Of a DNA stretch of 41,970 nt, positions 32,625-41,970 are shown piece by piece. Origin of the DNA: Bigelowiella natans CCMP2755 (Eukaryota > Cercozoa > Chlorarachniophyceae); the NCBI GenBank assembly GCA_000320545.1, contig ADNK01000887.1:1-41970 (forward strand), read 5' to 3'. Both the position numbers and the translations under genes were made by a program. The notes beneath the pieces are model-generated. The model had not been told where the DNA came from. It saw only the letters and a list, made by a program, of their open reading frames with translations, and did no database searches. The stretch's first letter is position 1; each line of letters begins with the position of its first letter.

Positions 32625-34264
32625 ACACATATTTTTATAGCGTCAACTAAGCAGATGTTGTTGGTAGTGGCATTTTCTTTCCATTACACCAGCGTCATCA
32701 TTAGCAGCAATAGCAGCAATAGCAGCAAAAGTGTTTGCAATTGGTTACCTCTTCCAAGGAGTCTAAGGCCTTGAGGTACTCTCTTTGCTTTACGAAAATG
32801 TTGGCTTTGTTGTACAGGGCGTCGGCGCTGCGAGGATCGATTTCGAGAGCTAATTGAGAGAGGAGTCGCCGTGAGCAAGCGCCCACGCGGCCAGTACATA
32901 CCCCACACGGCATTCAGTATATGTATGTGTATGTGTATGTGTATGTGTATGTGTGTGTAGCGGGGTGAGAGAGGGGGGGGGGGGGGAGATGGATATGCTC
33001 GAATACACTCGTCGGACATCTTTCACTTCCGTATTTGCCACACGATGCTTCACCTGAGTTTATTTCGCTGAGCGCTGCATCGTAGTGCCCCAACTTCTTT
33101 AACGCCAAAGAGCAGTTATAGTGAGCCTGACAAAATGGTGGGAAAGTGTTGAGAGAGCACGTCTTAGCCCTCTAATAATAAGAGTTAGAGCATGAGACAG
33201 GAAGAATAGTAACCTTGAAGTTTCTAGGCATGATCTCCGCAGCGCGTGTGTAGTCCTTGACGGCTTGCTGGAATTGTCCGAGCTAATTGAGGATCATGAT
33301 GGTGATGACGATGATGATGCAAGATTCATTTACTATATGGTTGCAATCTAATTAATCATTCACCCCCCTCCCTGCTCACCTTTTGATAGAGAACCCCTCG
33401 GTTGAAGAGAACCTGAAGGAATGGGCAGAGATGGGGAAAGGTTGGTATGACAAGACATGTTGTTGCTTTTCTCTCTCCCCCCGACATATTGTTCTCGCAC
33501 GACCGTCGCGTTATTCGGGGACATTTTCATAGCGCGCTCGTACGTCTGTGGTCAAGAACAATAAGTGTCAATGGACGACGATGAATATCTTACTACACTT
33601 GAATTCTAAACAACACAGATGCAGGGGAGAGGATAATAGTGTCTATCGCTGCCGCGGTACGGAAAGAGGTATTTCAGGATAATACGGTAGCAACCTTTAC
33701 GGCATTCTGTAGCTTCCCGGCTCCGATTTGTGCCTGCGCCTTTCCCGTCACCTGGAGGAACAGAACTGAGTAATGAGAACAAGAATATACGCATTTCGCT
33801 CCGATTCTGATCGATAGTAAAGAGGGAGCGTATGATGACTTCGTTGCACACCAGTGGTAGTAGTGTTTTCTCCTTCTGCAGTGCCTCGTCGTAGCATTTG
33901 ATTGCCTACCAAAGACAGTTCAACAATGATGAGGAACATTCTTCCTATGCTTACACCCACGGATCGAGAGCGGATGAGGGACGAGTATCAGCTGCGAATC
34001 TCGATCCGAATAGGTGGAAGTACCTCCTCAAATTTCCCGGCCCCTGTCATCTTCTCGCCTTCGTGCATCAGATCCCGCACACTCATGACTCTTTGCTTCC
34101 GCTCCTTCACCTCCTGCAAAGAGCACCGTCAAGATGTCAGACTCTGCATGGCCATTCATACTTCCACGCATCATCCTCCCTCCTACAACGTGTGTGTGTG
34201 TGTGTGTGTAAACCTTCTCTGACTGGAGGATCTGCATTCCGGGGGTGAAAATCACACGTTGCAT
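32032..34264 (-). CDS. Tetratricopeptide repeat (TPR) protein
   Basis: Eleven small exons: 34264-34214, 34113-34024, 33905-33852, 33751-33695, 33545-33504, 33412-33380, 33282-33214, 33126-33054, 32849-32749, 32371-32306 and 32214-32032. They give 272 residues with consistent phases. TPR units read in order: RDLMHEGEKMTGAGKFEEAI, IKCYDEALQ, AQAQIGAGKLQNAVKTYERA, VLFNRGVLYQKLGQFQQAVK, AHYNCSLALKKLGHYDAALS and ALEIDPRSADALYNKANIF. That makes about six repeats, a protein-interaction scaffold. A charged helix (AVREEHKAWLAMEPERRK) and a Lys/Ser/Thr tail follow. The partner is unknown. The start ATG at 34264 lies directly before the first repeat; an upstream exon cannot be excluded. It is divergent from CCDC13. 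Confidence 0.8.
32579..32622 (-). repeat. (TA)n microsatellite in TPR intron
   Basis: An uninterrupted alternating TA run of about 44 bases within the intron between the 32849-32749 and 32371-32306 exons. Confidence 0.95.
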
Positions 34265-34956
34265 CCTAGCTTACTCGCCAGTACAAGCAGCGAGAGGCTT
34301 AAGGAGGAGGGTAGGGTATGATTATTCGTGTGTTACTCAGCTGATCTCTCCTTCTGTTGCGCCCACTCCCTATTAATACGTTCCGTGATGGCGGAAGTTA
34401 ATTAGTCTGTTCGTCGTCGTTCGTCGGGGTTTTGAGGCTGCTGCTTTGGCAATAAGTCAATGTTGTAGACGATGGGCTTTTAGATAATCTAATGTACGAT
34501 ATTTTACTGTATTTTTTTGCAATATTGGGTGATGCGACGAAAAATGGAGAAACCAGATTGAAGCGAAGGAGTAGCAGTACCTTGCCTTTCCCTACGCAGG
34601 AAACTTCATACAAATTTCTGCAGAGTTCCTCCCGAGATCAGGGTGGTTTCTCAGATTTCGCTTCCCCAAATGGGATGTCGCATCCTGGAAACCACCGGTG
34701 ATGTTCATGTACGGCCAAGTGATAACCGTAGTCGAGATCAAGAGATCTAACGGCCAGAAACCGGGCTGGAAGGTACACATCATGGATTCTATTTATGCGA
34801 CATAGTAATTATGATGATTTAGTAAAAAATTGGACGGGGTCTCCAGGTTCGGGGGGAGGCCGCGATCAGTCTGAACACCCTCCAAACCCTTTTCCCCTTC
34901 TTGCTACCCTTGCCACCAACGCCTCGAGGGAAGTGTCTCGAGTAGCCGGAACTTCT
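34265..34956. promoter_or_regulatory. Divergent promoter region, TPR (-) and CCDC13 (+)
   Basis: 692 bp lie between the two start codons, and no known ciliary X-box was seen. It includes a possible exon at 34600-34772, listed separately. The CCDC13 start frame is open upstream to an ATG at 34795, so part of this region may be coding. Confidence 0.45.
34600..34772 (+). other. Possible orphan exon, function unknown
   Basis: Between an acceptor-like CCTACGCAG and a donor (GGAAG|GTACAC) one frame is open for 57 codons with a protein-like composition: aromatic, Arg and hydrophobic blocks such as WFLRFRFPKWDV, PPVMFMYGQVITVVEI and SNGQKPGWK. I could not link it to a neighbouring exon in phase, and it matches no family I know. 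It may be a lost or transferred exon. Confidence 0.25.
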
Positions 34957-35988
34957 ATGGCGACTTTGGACGCAGAAGGACCGGTAAGTCAAAAGTTGTT
35001 GCGACTTGATTACGTTAGCTCGCTGTGGACGGGGGCCGGGGGTGGGAGGGGACGGAATTAGGCATTAGGTTAATTTTCCACCCGAATCCAAGGATGGAAT
35101 GGGATTCTTGGTACCTCCTTTTGACTAACTACCTACCACACTTCTTCCCCACTATTGTACCACAAGCCTACGAAAAGCGGAAAAAAGGAACAGCCCGAGG
35201 CCAAGGAGGTGAGACACAGTACATAGCTAGCTAAAACACACACGATAATGGGATGGAAACGCTGTTGTTTGTTTTGCCAGCCTAAGAATGACAACGGGTT
35301 TGGCCCTAACTTCGACTGGAGCGCCTTTGAGCAAACTAACAAGCTTCAAGACGAGGTGTGCATCCCCCCCCGCCGACCCCTCCCTTCGATAAAGCATTTC
35401 CAATGCATAGCAGCTGCAAGAAAAGACTATCGATTAACGCATTTCCCCCTTTTTAGGTCGAGCAGCTGCGGCAGGAACTCAACGAAAAAATCCAGGAGAA
35501 CGAGCAACTCTCCGATGTATCTCTTACTCATATAATATATATATATTTATAAATACATATACATAAATATAAAATATATATCTAGATATCGCCTTTCTAT
35601 AAAACTTACTGTTCTCTTCCTGCATCTCCCCCCTTCCTTAAAACAAAGGCGGTTCTCACCCTCACGAGAGAGTTGGAGTTGGCGGAAGCTCAAGACCAGA
35701 CAGAACTAGCAAAGAGCTTAGCCAAGAAAGTATGTCGTAGCGTATGTAATCAATACACGAGTGATGACTTTTGAAAGACTGAAGGAGATACAGTTATTTG
35801 AGTTGCGCGTTTGTTTGAGTGATAGAAAATTTATCAGAATAAGGAGTGGCGTCTGCTAGCCCATAAACGAGAAGTAGAAATCAACCGGTTGAGGTAAACA
35901 ACCCAACACTTAACTTGTATCGCATACGATATCACTGGTTTTAAGCTATTAAGTTATGCCTTCAATATGAAGTTCCGTTCTCACCTAG

Positions 35989-36028
<40 letters not shown>

Positions 36029-36070
36029 TAAATAGTGGGCAAAGATATATATACACTAAATAGTGGGCAA

Positions 36071-36140
<70 letters not shown>

Positions 36141-37974
36141 AGAGAGAGATAGAGAGAGAGAGAGAGAGAGGGAGAGAGGGGGGGGTGGGGTGGGGGGGGA
36201 TGAGGGAAAACCCAAGCTAGCTGATTGTCCTTCTTATCATTGCTCAATATAGGGAGGAAGTGAAGCGGATAAGCGAAGGGGGTGAGTCAACGAAGAAGAA
36301 GAAAACTCAGCAGCAGAAAGGTGGGTACAACTGTGTAAACTAAGCAGACCAGCTGGGGGCTAGATAGCCTAATGCTGATGTATCTTTCATCAAACACCCA
36401 TGCTCCTTCTTTGACTCTCTGCTGCTGCTGCTGCAGAGAAATCGCAAGACGACAAAGACAAGGAGATCTCCCAGCTTAAGACAGAGACGAAGGAATGGAA
36501 AGACAGGTTTGTTACCTCTACTCTTCCTAGATCATTAGCATACAGAGAGAGGTTGGGGGTGGAGAAGAATTACGGCTTTTTGCTGATGAAAAGTGAATGA
36601 AGAATACAATCGACACAATCACTCAACTTTCTTCGCGATGCTTTCGTAATTACCTGCTGCTTCTTTGTGATGCATTCGATGCAGATATAAATCGATCTCC
36701 ATGTCGCACATCGACTACAGAAAGCAGCTGACGGAGTTGCGAAGTCAGGTAATGAGGGCAGTCCGTGGTGGTGGTTTGAGGTGCTGCTGCTGCTGCTGCT
36801 GTGCAAGGGGATTTAGCCCCTGCAACACTCCTCATGTACCCACTTTCCCTCTCTAGGCTGTGAAGGCAAGGAAGCTTCTTGGACAGGAGATTGGAGACGA
36901 CAAACTTGTGGAGGAGGTTGAAGCGAAGGGGGAAGGGGGAAGAAAGTTGTTATCATTCATCATCGTGATTGCTGATGTCCACAATGTCGTCACGCACTCT
37001 CTATGCCAATCAGCTTCTAGACTCGAAGCAGGAAAAAGGACCTCCGAAGTGGCGGGGCCGCGCGCAGCAAATCACCGTCCTCCAGGCTAAGATTAGAGAC
37101 CTCAAGAAGAAATTGGACAGATCGTCTCCCACCGGCGGCAGCAGCCGTCCAAAGGCGTCCTCTTCGAAATCAAGTGAAGCATTCCTCGCCTTTCCTTCTC
37201 CTCGTTTATCTGTTGCATCTTTTGTGTAGATATGCTTTTCCTCTACCATACTTCTTTTCCTTCAACGCTCCTTCCCCGGCACCCACTAATCCCTGGGCCT
37301 CCTCGTCTGCGGTCGGTTGGCTTGTTTCTTTTTCCGTGTAATTGATTTGTGTCAAAAGTGTCTTCCCAAGATCGAGTAGAAGCTAACGTTGCGAAGTCAG
37401 CAGGTGACAGCTATTGATACACGTATACATCTATATATTCTTTACATATGTGTATATATATGTTATATGTGTGTTGTTTTTGTGTATGTGTGTGTGTGTG
37501 TGTGTGTGTTTGTGTACGAATCATTCCCTCTCCTTTCTATTTTTTTCTTGATATTCTGTTTGAAATCAGAACACAGAAAGCTCCAAGAGCAGATTGCAAA
37601 GGTAGTAGTAGTAGTAGTAGTAGTAGTAGTTGTAGTTGTAGACGTGGTAGTAGTAGTAGCAAGTTTGAGGAAGCTGTGCTATCATTCATTGCCCCTCAGT
37701 AAGAAACAAATCTATCTTGTGTTTTGCCCGTCCTTTTCCCTTCTGAATCAAATTTTAATGCATATTCTCTGCCTGTACACGAGCAAACAAAGCAACGCAA
37801 ACAACTCCTACTACCGACCCCACCTCCTCGGCCCACTCTAATCAGAGGCACTGTTGCCTCCTTTTGACACCCACACTAGGAAAGGGCGGCAGGCGAAAAG
37901 GCTCGCGAAGATGCTGAGACGATGAAGAGAAAATACGACGCCTCGAAGGTTCAGTGTATGATTGCTCTTAGTCC

Positions 37975-38011
<37 letters not shown>

Positions 38012-38505
38012 CTCCCGCTCTCTCGTGCCCTTGAAAGAAGTAGTTTACAGGAGATGAAGTGAAGACAACGGCAGTGTATTGACTGCATGGAATATATGCT
38101 GTGGTTGCAGGCCAGAACAAAGGTCCTGGAAAAGAACATGAGAAGGTCTGTCTGTTAGTGGACGACTATCTGGTGTTCTGCCATTCATGGTGTAGGGGGA
38201 GAGAGAGAGGAAGAGAGAGAACGATGCCATAGTAACATCCTTCCCTCTCCCCTGGAGGAGCAGAGAGAGAAAGAGGGAGGTGCTAGTCCCTCTTACGCAC
38301 TTTAACTTTTCACACAAATAGTTCCTAACCCATCAACCATATAATCATCATCATCATAGCATGAAGGAACAGATGAAGATCCTGCTCTCTAAGTCAGGTG
38401 GTGGAGCTTCACAACATCGAATCAACTACTTAGAGAATTCCTTTTACTCCTGTCCTCTCCTTCCTCCTCCTCCCTCATCTCTCCCCCTGCCTAGAAACAA
38501 GCCAC

Positions 38506-38551
<46 letters not shown>

Positions 38552-40434
38552 GCACACACACATGTTCCATGCTCACTACTCACTCGCGCAAATACCCAGA
38601 CGACGACGACCATCTGATCGACGACCTGAAGAAGCAAGCCAAGCACACGGCGTCGAGGCTGACGACGATGATGGAGGCGCAGAACTCCCACGGCTCGAAG
38701 ACGCAGCTAGCGAACCAGCTCAAGGAGCGCGAGCGCCAACTCGCTCGCCAGTCCCAGATCATTGCCAAGTAGTATTTAACAATATCTCAATTAGTGCGTA
38801 GCAATCCTCGACTCCCTATCGTCATTTAACACCTTCTCTCAGCTGGCCTTAGACATTATCAGTCGACGAATGATGGCTTTGCTCCATACATTGCAGGATA
38901 GAGAGCATTGCTATTTCTTCCCCACTGTAGATGCGCGCTGATGCTGACGGACAGACCGACCTCACTCGGCGCCATCAATAACGATGATTGATTGTTGCTC
39001 AGGCTCCAAGGCCAGATCTCGAGCACCAAGAGCTCTACCGTGGACGGCTTCAAAAAGAGCGTTCAGGTATCCTGCATCATTACGCAGCCATCATTAAAAC
39101 CATCTTTGCATCTGATGAAAGAGGGCCCTCTCTTATATTATCTTCTGCGCCCTCTTCCACTTTCTTCTGTTCTCCCACTTCCTCCCCCTCCCCCCCCCCC
39201 CCTTTAATCACCCCCCTTCCCCACCCCGCTCGTCAACGGAGTAGGAGTGGGACTTCGCAGACAAGGAGCGACAGATCCATACGCTGCAGAAGCGCAACGA
39301 AAAGCAGGCGGAGATCCTGCAATTATTTAGTAAGTCGCAGATGGAACTCAAGGGCAATCTTTCAAGCTCCGAGAAGAGCAGGGATGAGCTCTCACGGAAG
39401 ATTGAAGTACTGCTTCTCACTGATTCTGGAGAGTGACACGATGATGCCCCTTATGCTATCGTTTTGTGTTCTTCTTGAACGAATGAATATTCTCGTTCCT
39501 TTATTCCCAACATAACTGGTTTTGTCCTCTCCTTCTCCTTCTCCTCCCCCTCCCTCCTCCTCCTCCTCCTCCTCCTCCTCCTCCTCTCATCAATACCATG
39601 TTGGTGGCTGCATCCAGACGCTGAAGCGTAGGCTCGAGAACAGGCCAAACATTAAACCGATTAGCAAAGACCAGATCGCTGTGCTGAACCAGAAGTGCGT
39701 GTGTGCTTATACGACGGACATCATCCCGCGTGTGTATATATATGTGTGTGAGAGAAGGGGGGTTGGGGGGGGGGGTACGCGAGATGATCGGGTGGTGCGG
39801 TATTGTACCCTTGCAACGACAGAGAAGTAACCTTCTTCCCCTCCCCTCCCCGTGCCTTATCTCTATCTTCAGGCTGGAGGAGAAGGAGGAAGAATTGCAG
39901 CGTTTGAGAACTGAGTCAGAAAACCTTTCCACCACCCTTTCTTCGATAAATATCGTACACAATGTCGATAGATATTACGACAACAAGGGGAAGAAGAAGA
40001 ACATCAACAACAACAACGGCAGCAGCAACATCAATCATATGCAATGATGCAACATCTCTGTGGTTCAGAGCCGATTAAAGCACGGCACTGCTGAGAACTT
40101 ACTTTTAAGCTTCCTGAGCATATGATCAGATGTTGGTCTCGACATCTTCTCCTCTTATTCAATGCCCTGCTACTAGTCATTGTCATGATGCAATCACCGC
40201 CTCCATCGTCATCCCTCCCTTCTTCACTTCTCCCTCTTCATGGGGCTGGAGCTCACTTGTTGCTATTCCGCACATCCCCTGTTTCTCTCCCCAGATACAC
40301 ACGCGATCTTGACCATCACCACAAGGAATTGAAGATGTCGAAGGACCTCTTGGTTGCTGCCACAAGCAATTGTTTCAATTTTGTTTACCCTACCATCATG
40401 TTCTGATGGTGGTAGCGATTATATGCGTGCATGT

Positions 40435-40480
<46 letters not shown>

Positions 40481-40606
40481 TTGTACTGGTATAACATCAG
40501 CTCTTTCCCCCCGTATTTGCAGGAGGAGCAAATGATGCTGTACAAGGCGGATCGTACAAAAATGCAGCAACAATTCATGGAGGTTATGGGTAACCTCAAG
40601 AGGTGA
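34957..40606 (+). CDS. CCDC13: CCDC13 homologue, ciliary/centriolar-satellite coiled-coil protein
   Basis: Twenty-two exons give 530 residues: 34957-34983, 35167-35208, 35281-35355, 35457-35516, 35649-35729, 35838-35893, 36253-36320, 36437-36506, 36685-36748, 36857-36916, 37014-37173, 37570-37601, 37880-37948, 38111-38145, 38360-38397, 38600-38768, 39003-39066, 39245-39406, 39618-39694, 39873-39914, 40295-40352 and 40523-40606. All phases agree. It is almost all coiled coil. Blocks shared with animal CCDC13: ARKLLGQEIGDDKL, KWRGRAQQITVLQAKIRDLK, MKEQMKILLSK followed by DDDDHLIDDLKKQ, DQIAVLNQKLEEKEEELQ, and the C-terminal EEQMMLYKADRTKMQQQFME. In animals CCDC13 is a centriolar-satellite protein needed for ciliogenesis, so the organism probably makes flagella. 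Exons are as small as 27-42 bp. Start ambiguity: an in-frame ATG also lies at 34795. Confidence 0.88.
35990..36179 (+). repeat. Compound microsatellite (CA)n, 28-bp tandem, (TA)n-(GT)n-(GA)n
   Basis: Inside CCDC13 intron 6: (CA) at 35990-36022, two copies of a 28-bp unit (36024-36051 and 36052-36079), (TA) about 36073-36108, (GT) 36109-36138 and GA-rich 36139-36179. The CA and GT arms are complementary. Confidence 0.95.
37602..37659 (+). repeat. (GTA)n microsatellite starting at a CCDC13 5' splice site
   Basis: The repeat begins at the first base of intron 12, directly after the exon end AAG at 37601. Confidence 0.9.
40015..40135 (+). repeat. 121-bp dispersed element, copy 2 (CCDC13 intron)
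   Basis: Identical to 12051-12171 over all 121 bases and in the same orientation relative to the host gene. It lies in CCDC13 intron 20 (39915-40294); its inverted-repeat-bounded core is 40026-40135. Confidence 0.9.
40433..40479 (+). repeat. (GT)n microsatellite in the last CCDC13 intron
   Basis: A GT run of about 40 bases between the exons ending at 40352 and starting at 40523. Confidence 0.95.
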
Positions 40607-41229
40607 AGAGCAGGAGAGAGCACAGATGCACCATGTGAATATGAATGTGTATTATTAGCAAGGATTTCGTCTATCTACAGCACGTGACAGTGTGCATTGC
40701 TCTAGTGCTGTATGTGTAAATTTATGCTGCTCATGTTCGATACTCTAGCGCCTACACCGAAGATGAATATTTTATTACATTGATGCATGATTATTGGTGC
40801 TTGGCCAGTACATAACGCTACTACAGCTACAATCCAATATATGCTTCCAAGTCTTCACTTGCACTTGGTGCGTAAGCTTATTACAACAAACCATGTTGTA
40901 TGTTGTAGTCTGGCCATCATACACGATGCAATACACATGTATAGCTAAGCACAGGTAGCACCGCGCAAATAAATAGATGGAATGCTATACATGGCGCCAC
41001 GCATGCTGTACTTACGATGCTGCCCGCAATGAGCATTCGCAGCGCGATCATTATTTGGGCGCGCCAAATAATGAAGTGACAAGAGCACATATAGTCGTAG
41101 TCAGCATGGTTTACAATGCAATACACTACTATCTACTACTCATCGGTGTTTCCGCCGCACTTCAAGCGCAGAGACCATCCTACGCAGATCATGATCAATA
41201 TTCTACATGGCATCACGCACGCCTCTCGC
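40607..41229. other. Convergent spacer between CCDC13 and glutaredoxin-like gene
   Basis: About 620 bp of AT-leaning sequence with no gene, RNA or repeat recognised. Confidence 0.6.
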
Positions 41230-41966
41230 TCAGGTACTTCGTAGAGGATTCTGGCTCATCCACTTTGGAAGGAATTCGAACGGATCGCCTTCGTAGTCCT
41301 TGGTCACGAGCCCTGCCTCTTTCAGTATCGGTTGCAGCTCGCCCTTCTTCCACATTATGCACGCATCGGCGGCGCCACCATAAAATTTGCCGTCTATGAA
41401 GAACTGGGGGAAGGTGTTGCATTCGGTTTGCTCCGCGAGGGCCGCGCGGTACTTATTCCCCATATTGTCCTTCGCGAACTCAAACGAGTCGATGTCGACT
41501 CGATGATATGGAAGGCCAAGGGCATCGAAGAGTCCGAAGATCGTCCAGCAGAACTCGCAGTTTTGGAGGGAGAAGATGACAATCTGAGAAGGCCCACCAT
41601 GAGGCGGGCCGTGTTGATGATACAGAATAGCTCAGACAATGATCTAACGCGCACTGCCACAGCGCACAGTTATAGCAATCGTATTCGAGAAAGCCCCAAT
41701 CATTCATATTTTTATACCCCTACCCCGTACTCCTCTCGTATTGCGATAAAAAACCAGAAGGTGTGTCGGGGGGAGGGGGAAGCAGAGCCAAAAAAAAAAA
41801 AAAATGCAATACACACACCCACAACCATCACTATCACCACCACCTTGTGCTTCGATTTGACTCCTTCGACAAACGATGTGGCTTCTTCCGTAACGTCTGG
41901 CAGGGGAACAGCAGGCGGCACCGCCCCCGGAGTAGACTGCGCGATCGCCTTCTCCTCTTCGTTCAT
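41230..41966 (-). CDS. Glutaredoxin-like protein
   Basis: Two exons, 41966-41844 and 41583-41230, join in phase 0 to give 158 residues. Residues about 42-130 have the glutaredoxin fold signature: IVIFSLQNCEFC (redox CxxC as CEFC instead of the usual CPYC), then YHRVDID, TFPQFFIDGKFYGG with the cis-Pro of the glutathione site, and a GELQPILKEAG helix. Glutaredoxins reduce protein or glutathione mixed disulfides. A tail of about 25 residues (DYEGDPFEFLPKWM) extends past the domain. The N-terminal exon is Pro/Glu-rich and not an obvious targeting signal. The ATG is only 4 bases from the window end, so an upstream exon or a longer start cannot be excluded. Confidence 0.85.
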
Positions 41967-41970
41967 GTCA

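Overview
This is a window of nuclear DNA from a eukaryotic protist. Nearly every gene is cut by short GT-AG introns, introns and spacers are full of di- and trinucleotide microsatellites, and there are no operons. The gene set (topoisomerase VI subunit B, mitochondrial TIM44, the ciliary coiled-coil protein CCDC13, an arylsulfatase, an SLC12 cotransporter) fits a flagellated, probably algal or alga-related lineage such as a chlorarachniophyte, cryptophyte or stramenopile. The sequence alone does not decide which. No tRNA, rRNA or CRISPR array was seen. I built the exon models by hand from splice sites and reading phase. In all ten genes the exon lengths add up to whole codons.

Layout: positions 1-1164 hold the 3' part of a retroelement polyprotein (integrase region) with a direct repeat on both sides, then a cluster of perfect hairpins. 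After that, ten genes follow in strictly alternating orientation: SLC12 cation-chloride cotransporter (+, 2039-4833); RanBP2 zinc finger/AlkB-like dioxygenase (-, 5316-7298); TIM44 (+, 7896-13723); a receptor with two C-type lectin domains, GCC2/GCC3 Cys repeats and membrane segments (-, 14698-20338); arylsulfatase (+, 20978-23612); FHA-domain protein (-, 24652-27314); TOP6B (+, 27983-31471); TPR protein (-, 32032-34264); CCDC13 (+, 34957-40606); glutaredoxin-like protein (-, 41230-41966, possibly open at the window edge).

The genes therefore form head-to-head pairs sharing 600-700 bp promoter regions and tail-to-tail pairs sharing 3' regions. Three head-to-head pairs look related in function by inference: lectin receptor with sulfatase (sulfated glycans), FHA protein with topoisomerase VI-B (nuclear DNA biology, with an E2F-type site between them), and TPR protein with CCDC13 (possibly cilia).

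The most interesting items are the lectin/GCC2/membrane receptor, a dioxygenase with an altered iron-binding triad, a 121-bp element present in identical copies in introns of two unrelated genes, 5' splice sites that lie inside microsatellites of their own sequence, and self-complementary compound microsatellites inside introns.
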